A DNA stretch of 64,000 bases. It comes from Pseudomonas ekonensis (GTDB lineage: Bacteria > Pseudomonadota > Gammaproteobacteria > Pseudomonadales > Pseudomonadaceae). Position numbers and translations under genes: made by a program. The stretch spans positions 2,432,001-2,496,000 of the forward strand of contig NZ_JAHSTS010000001.1 in assembly GCF_019145435.1 (NCBI RefSeq), in the 5' to 3' direction. Below the pieces are notes generated by a model, which saw only the letters and a program-made list of their open reading frames with translations, had not been told where the DNA came from and searched no databases. Position 1 is the stretch's first letter. Each line of letters begins with the position of its first letter. This document shows positions 60,429 through 64,000 of the stretch, one piece after another.

Positions 60429-60960
60429 GGGGGGATCCTTGTGTAGTGAACGTGAGGGCGTACCAGCCGACCGCCTGCCAGAGTGAGGCCAGTCTTGCGT
60501 GGGGCAACCCCTGGAGCGGCGCACCTTCGATGGGCGTACCGGCGAACTCCAGGCGCAGACGCTGCCACACCGGTTCGCCGACCCAGGCCCGCAGCAGCCG
60601 CAAGCCTTGGCTCTGCGTGTCGCCCTCGCGCCAGCAGGCCGGCAGCCAATGGCCCGGCTGCAACGCCCGGCCCAGGCGGCGGCACCAGCGCAGCCCCGCG
60701 TCATCGAGCCCCGGCGGCGGTTCGCCCTGGCTGCCGGCGCAGACCGCCACCGCCAGGCTCAGCACCCGCGCCCACTGCTGCGCGTCCAGCGCCAGCAAAG
60801 GCAACAGTCCGCCGTTGGGCGGCGCGGGCCGCGTGGCGCCCATGCCCGCATGACGGGCTCGCCACGCGGCCGGCCATGGCGCGTCCGGTGCCGGAGCGGC
60901 GTCGGCCCACCAGCGCACCCAGGCCAGCGCCTGCGGCGGCGTGACGTCCTGCGGCTTCAT
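60379..60960 (-). CDS. hrpD: HrpD, sorting platform protein (SctK)
   Basis: 193 residues, Trp- and Leu-rich (ALAWVRWWADAAPAPDAPW, WREGDTQSQGLRLLRAWVGE), with no membrane helix. Same position and approximate size as P. syringae HrpD, the probable SctK, which connects the platform to the inner-membrane ring. The ATG overlaps the hrcJ stop (ATGA). The last 16 codons overlap hrpE in another frame. Confidence 0.78.
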   Translation of the reverse strand: MKPQDVTPPQALAWVRWWADAAPAPDAPWPAAWRARHAGMGATRPAPPNGGLLPLLALDAQQWARVLSLAVAVCAGSQGEPPPGLDDAGLRWCRRLGRALQPGHWLPACWREGDTQSQGLRLLRAWVGEPVWQRLRLEFAGTPIEGAPLQGLPHARLASLWQAVGWYALTFTTQGSPHADPSPPEPEPSPGVA

Positions 60961-61751
60961 GCCGGCCCGGACGATGCGTTCTTGCCGCCGCCCGCCACGT
61001 TGCCCAGGCGTCGGCGCCAGTGCGGATTGAGGGTGAACAGGCCGGCGACCAGCAGCGCGCCGGCCACTGCGCACAGCCCCAGCAGCCATTGCCAGAACCG
61101 CCAGCGCTCACGGGTCAGGGTGAACGGGCCGACCGTCACCGTCTCCACGGTCTCGCGGTAGCCTTGGGCCGGCACGAACACCACGGCGAGTTTCTTGTCG
61201 TCGGCGCCGCCGATCCCCGGAATGCTGCTGGCCACCATGCGCCGGATGCGCGGCAGCACGCTGTCCGGATCCAGTTCGGCGCGGTGCTTGATGAACACCG
61301 CCGCCGACGCCGGCTGCACCGGCTCGCCCGGCGCGATGCGTTCGGGCAGCACCACGTGCACCCGCGCCACCACCACGCCGTCGATCTGCGACAGGGTCTG
61401 CTCAAGCTCCTGGGACAGCGCATAGAGATAGCGTGCCCGCTCTTCCAGAGGCGATGAGATCACCCCTTCCTTGCGGAACACCTCGCCCAGGCTCGAGCGC
61501 GAGCGCCGGGGCAACCCCACCGCTTCCAGCGCACGCACGGCCCGGGAAATGTCGCGGCTGGCCACCAACACCGCCACGCCGTTCTTGTCCAGACGCTTCT
61601 GCGCGTCGATGTCCTTGCCGGCCAGTTCCGCCAACACCTCGTTGGCGTCCTGTTCGGACAGGTCGCGGTGCAGCTCCATGCGCTCGCCGCAGCCGGCCAG
61701 CAACAGAACCATCAGCACCGCCGCGAGCGGCCCGAATACCTTGGGATGCAT
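60957..61751 (-). CDS. hrcJ: HrcJ, inner membrane ring lipoprotein (SctJ)
   Basis: 264 residues. Lipoprotein signal with lipobox LLAGC at residues 17-21. Ring-building motif regions: LSEQDANEVLAELAGKDIDA near residue 32, ARYLYALSQELEQTLSQIDGV near 107, and ARVHVVLPERIAP. A C-terminal membrane helix is at about 222-244 (WQWLLGLCAVAGALLVAGLF). With HrpQ it forms the inner-membrane rings. Confidence 0.95.
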   Translation of the reverse strand: MHPKVFGPLAAVLMVLLLAGCGERMELHRDLSEQDANEVLAELAGKDIDAQKRLDKNGVAVLVASRDISRAVRALEAVGLPRRSRSSLGEVFRKEGVISSPLEERARYLYALSQELEQTLSQIDGVVVARVHVVLPERIAPGEPVQPASAAVFIKHRAELDPDSVLPRIRRMVASSIPGIGGADDKKLAVVFVPAQGYRETVETVTVGPFTLTRERWRFWQWLLGLCAVAGALLVAGLFTLNPHWRRRLGNVAGGGKNASSGPA

Positions 61752-61760
61752 GGTTGCGCC

Positions 61761-62117
61761 CTATTGAAGACTGGTGAGTTTTTCCACGCTCTGGGCGGCC
61801 TTGCTCACCAGTTTGGCGCTGAGCAGGCTTTGCAGATAAAACGACGACAGCGACCGGTTCGCCTGCAGCGCCTGCTGCGGATCCACCGAGCGCGCGGCCC
61901 GCTGCAGCTCGCGGGTGGCCTTGTCGGCGTCCTTCTGCAACGCCGTCGAAGCCTGGGAAATCGCCGACACCGACGGTTCGTGGCCGGCGGCGCGGTTCGC
62001 CGCCCGCTGCATCTGTGCATTGAACCAGGCGATGTCCGCCTCGGCAGGCGGCCTGGCCGGCAATGCCTCGGGCGCGGATGCCCCCGAATGCCCGGTTGTT
62101 ACCCCTGTAATCGCCAT
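61761..62117 (-). CDS. hrpB: HrpB, inner rod protein (SctI)
   Basis: 118 residues. N-terminal part rich in Ala, Pro and Thr, then a helical region (INQ-type helix SSFYLQSLLSAKLVSKAAQSVEKLTSLQ at the end), the SctI pattern. Place between the harpin and hrcJ is the standard one. It likely links the export gate to the pilus. Confidence 0.85.
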   Translation of the reverse strand: MAITGVTTGHSGASAPEALPARPPAEADIAWFNAQMQRAANRAAGHEPSVSAISQASTALQKDADKATRELQRAARSVDPQQALQANRSLSSFYLQSLLSAKLVSKAAQSVEKLTSLQ

Positions 62118-62149
62118 TCACGCTCTCCTGCCAGGACGAAGATTTACAT

Positions 62150-63100
62150 TCAGCCGAAGAGGCTGCCGGTGCTCTGCTGCGTCAGCACCGAGAGCACGTT
62201 GCCGGCGGTGATGCGGGCATCGGTCTGCAGCGTGTTGCCGGCGCCGCCGTTGAGGAAGTTCTGCTCGGCGTTGGGGAACAGTCCGCCCATCGAGTGGCCC
62301 TGGGCACTGCCCTTGACCTCGCCCTTGATCATGTCGATCGCTTTCTGGAACTGTTTGCTCTCGTCACGGGACATGAACTGATCGCCCTCGGACAGCTCCC
62401 CCATCCAGTCCTTGGACTTGCCGTCAGGCTTGCCGAACTCTTCAGGGTGCATGTCCATGAAGCGCGCGATTTCCTTGAGCACGTCCTTGTCGTCGTTGGA
62501 GAACGCCATCTCGCCGCGGGCGTCGCGGGCCGGGTTGCCGGTGGGCTTGAGCAGGTTGTCGAGCTTTTCCTCGCCCAGGCTGCCCAGCAGCGACGACAGC
62601 AGATCCTGCACGCCGCCACCGCCGCCGGTGCCGCCGGGCATGGGGTTCCAGCCGCCACCGCCGTTGCCGCCCGGCATCGGGTTCCAGCCCCCGCCGCCGT
62701 TGCCGCCGCCGAACTGGCCGCCGTTCTGCAGGCCGCCGCCCAGCATGTCCTTGATCATGCCTTCGAGGCCTTTGGTGAACGCGGCCTTCTCTTCGCCGTT
62801 GAGGTAATTGTCCTCGGTCAGCTCGTCGCGCCAGCTGCGCACCTTGCCGTTGGCGTCGTCGGGCTTGCCGAACTTGCCGGGGTTCTTGTCCATGTAGTCG
62901 GCGATCATGCCCAGCAGCGGGTTTTTCGCGTCGCGGATGTTGGCGCCGCTGCCGGATTTCTCGAACAGCGCCTGGCTCAACAGTTCGGCGATCTGCCCGG
63001 CGGTGTTGCCCGAGCCGCCCTGGGACCCGCCCATGCCCGGCAGGCTGAAGCCGCCCTGGAACGAGCCGCCTGGAGGGAGTGTCAACGCAGTGGAAAACAT
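62150..63100 (-). CDS. hrpZ: HrpZ-type harpin with duplicated core module
   Basis: 316 residues, Gly-rich, without cysteine, acidic: harpin features. AAGGAGC precedes the ATG at 63100. The middle (about 134-160) is a tandem repeat of GGNGGGGWNPMPGG. Two similar modules flank it: ADYMDKNPGKFGKPD near residue 67 with DELTEDNYLNGEEKAAFTKG, and ARFMDMHPEEFGKPD near 213 with GELSEGDQFMSRDESKQFQK. HrpZ of P. syringae and HrpN of Erwinia each show one such module. Harpins are exported and act at the plant wall or membrane. Second gene of the hrpA operon. Confidence 0.9.
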   Translation of the reverse strand: MFSTALTLPPGGSFQGGFSLPGMGGSQGGSGNTAGQIAELLSQALFEKSGSGANIRDAKNPLLGMIADYMDKNPGKFGKPDDANGKVRSWRDELTEDNYLNGEEKAAFTKGLEGMIKDMLGGGLQNGGQFGGGNGGGGWNPMPGGNGGGGWNPMPGGTGGGGGVQDLLSSLLGSLGEEKLDNLLKPTGNPARDARGEMAFSNDDKDVLKEIARFMDMHPEEFGKPDGKSKDWMGELSEGDQFMSRDESKQFQKAIDMIKGEVKGSAQGHSMGGLFPNAEQNFLNGGAGNTLQTDARITAGNVLSVLTQQSTGSLFG

Positions 63101-63132
63101 AAGGTGCTCCTTGCCTGGATTGCCCGGGTCAT

Positions 63133-63160
63133 GGCCCTTCCGGCCAAGGCCGGAAGGGCC
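63133..63160 (-). repeat. Strong stem-loop between hrpA and hrpZ
   Basis: GGCCCTTCCGGCC and its exact inverse with a 2-base centre, 10 bases after the hrpA stop. No U-run follows on the minus strand. It could protect the 3' end of a processed hrpA message or partly stop transcription, so that pilin exceeds harpin. Confidence 0.65.
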
Positions 63161-63169
63161 TGTGACCAC

Positions 63170-63376
63170 TTAGTAGTTGATCGCCTTGCCGGTTTGCTGG
63201 GCGGCGTTCTGCGCCTTGGTGGCGGAGTCCTGGTAGGCGCTGGCGATACCGTTGACGGTATCGGTCATCATCTTGTTGGACTGAGCCTGGGCGTTCATGG
63301 TGGTGGTGGCTGCTGCAGTGGCGTCCATTTGTTGCATGGCAGCCATCGAAGCGCCAAGGGATGCGGTACCGGCCAT
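63170..63376 (-). CDS. hrpA: HrpA, Hrp pilus subunit
   Basis: 68 residues, rich in Ala, Met, Gln, Thr and Asn (MAGTASLGASMAAMQQMDA), with a C-terminal amphipathic helix, as expected for Hrp pilins. Shorter than P. syringae HrpA (about 113) and nearer the Erwinia type. GGAGTAG precedes the ATG. First gene of the operon, 55 bases from its hrp box. Confidence 0.88.
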   Translation of the reverse strand: MAGTASLGASMAAMQQMDATAAATTTMNAQAQSNKMMTDTVNGIASAYQDSATKAQNAAQQTGKAINY

Positions 63377-63431
63377 AGTGTCTACTCCTGATAATCGATT
63401 GTTGTTTGAGCACCGGATGGTGTTCGAACAA

Positions 63432-63459
63432 TGAGTGGTCGATTCTCGGCAGCGGTTCC
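63432..63459 (-). promoter_or_regulatory. hrp box of the hrpA operon
   Basis: GGAACC-N15-CCACTCA on the minus strand, exact consensus, 55 bases before the hrpA ATG and after the end of the HrpS-like gene. Confidence 0.95.
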
Positions 63460-63520
63460 ATGGCGAACGCGAATTGGCCGGTGCGGCAGGTTCCGGACGT
63501 CGGGGGACGGACGGCGGGCG

Positions 63521-64000
63521 TCAGAGTTCCGGGGAGTCGATGCTCAGGCTTTTCATGCGGTGATAGAGGGTCCGGCGCGGAATGCCCAGTTCGCTGACCA
63601 CCGAATCGATGCACTTGGCGTGGCGCGACAGGCAATCCATGATCAGGGTCTTTTCGAACAGGCGCAGGTGGCTCTTGAGCGGTGCGGCCTGGCGGCACGG
63701 GGGCGAAGGATCGTCGGTCTGCAAGGCCGGCATGCCCAGCACGAAGCGCTCGGCGGCGCACTTGAGCTCGCGGATGTTGCCCGGCCAGCGGTGGTTGAGC
63801 AGGCACTTGAGCAGGTGCGGGTCAGGGGCCGGCATCGGCTGGCGGTGGCGTTCGGCGGCCTCGCAGACGAAGCGCTGGAACAGCGGCTGGATGTGCTGCA
63901 GGCGCGAACGCAGGGTCGGCAGCTGGATCTTGATCACGTTGAGGCGAAAGAACAGGTCGCGGCGGAACTTGCCCTCGTCCACCAGTTGTTCCAGCGGCGT
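63521..64000 (-). CDS. hrpS: HrpS/HrpR-type sigma-54 activator, C-terminal part (5' end outside window)
   Basis: The last 159 residues are present. The visible AAA+ end has DEGKFRRDLFFRLNVIKIQLPTLR (sensor I region) and HRWPGNIRELKCAAERFVLG (sensor II Arg). A Fis-type helix-turn-helix closes the protein (SVVSELGIPRRTLYHRMKSLSI). Adjacent, upstream of hrpA on the same strand, it corresponds to hrpS or hrpR, which as a complex activate sigma-54 transcription of hrpL. Whether one or two such genes exist cannot be seen from this window. Confidence 0.9.
   Translation of the reverse strand, partial: TPLEQLVDEGKFRRDLFFRLNVIKIQLPTLRSRLQHIQPLFQRFVCEAAERHRQPMPAPDPHLLKCLLNHRWPGNIRELKCAAERFVLGMPALQTDDPSPPCRQAAPLKSHLRLFEKTLIMDCLSRHAKCIDSVVSELGIPRRTLYHRMKSLSIDSPEL

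Noticed and set aside
62630-62720. Short tandem repeat in the harpin gene considered as a CRISPR-like or satellite repeat
   Set aside because: It is in frame and encodes two copies of a Gly-rich protein unit; there are no spacers.

Overview
The window reads as chromosome of a Pseudomonas of the fluorescens group. It is GC-rich throughout. It carries a REP/REPIN element of the common Pseudomonas type, Pseudomonas-style hut genes, a fluoride-responsive CLC gene, and a Hrp1-type type III secretion locus of the gene order seen in P. syringae and in fluorescens strains (hrp/hrc, called rsp/rsc in some strains). No rRNA, tRNA, CRISPR array or insertion sequence was seen. The two ends are cut: a diguanylate cyclase runs off the left edge and a HrpR/HrpS-type activator runs off the right edge.

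Left part (1-14.4 kb): a partial membrane GGDEF protein and a solitary NAD-binding epimerase-like protein, then a tightly coupled six-gene ebo cluster in the order D-C-A-B-E-F. The EboD enzyme (a dehydroquinate-synthase-like sugar phosphate cyclase) is fused behind an N-terminal VTT/DedA membrane domain. The cluster runs without a gap into a secreted single-haem (CxxCH) protein, a 791-residue protein of no recognised family, and a beta-propeller protein that resembles ScyD/ScyE of the cyanobacterial scytonemin locus. I think this nine-gene set is the best candidate for an incompletely described small-molecule pathway.

Middle part (14.5-38.3 kb): a compact histidine-degradation locus (hutC convergent to hutU-hutH, with a HutC-type operator), a polar amino acid ABC transporter, an M20 amidohydrolase with its divergent LysR regulator, an O-methyltransferase/TetR pair, a tyrosinase-DUF2182 pair, a secreted zinc phospholipase-C-like protein, a CLC-F fluoride/proton antiporter under a fluoride riboswitch, an AbrB-type permease with an MFS exporter and its LysR regulator, a glutathione transferase, a DUF2917 protein, and three more small regulator/enzyme pairs.

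Right part (38.3-64 kb): an essentially complete Hrp1 type III secretion locus. hrpL (ECF sigma factor) is transcribed away from the hrpJ-hrcV-hrpQ-hrcN-hrpO-hrpP-hrcQ-hrcR-hrcS-hrcT-hrcU operon. Then come a 1675-residue AvrE/DspE-family effector, an aspartyl beta-hydroxylase-like gene and a CesT-type chaperone. Two operons follow on the minus strand: hrpF-hrpG-hrcC-hrpT-hrpV and hrpA-hrpZ-hrpB-hrcJ-hrpD-hrpE. Last is the 3' part of hrpS/hrpR. Five hrp boxes (GGAACC/T-N15/16-CCACTCA) mark the HrpL regulon: HrpR/S would activate hrpL through sigma-54, and HrpL would then drive the pilus, export apparatus, effector and chaperone transcripts.
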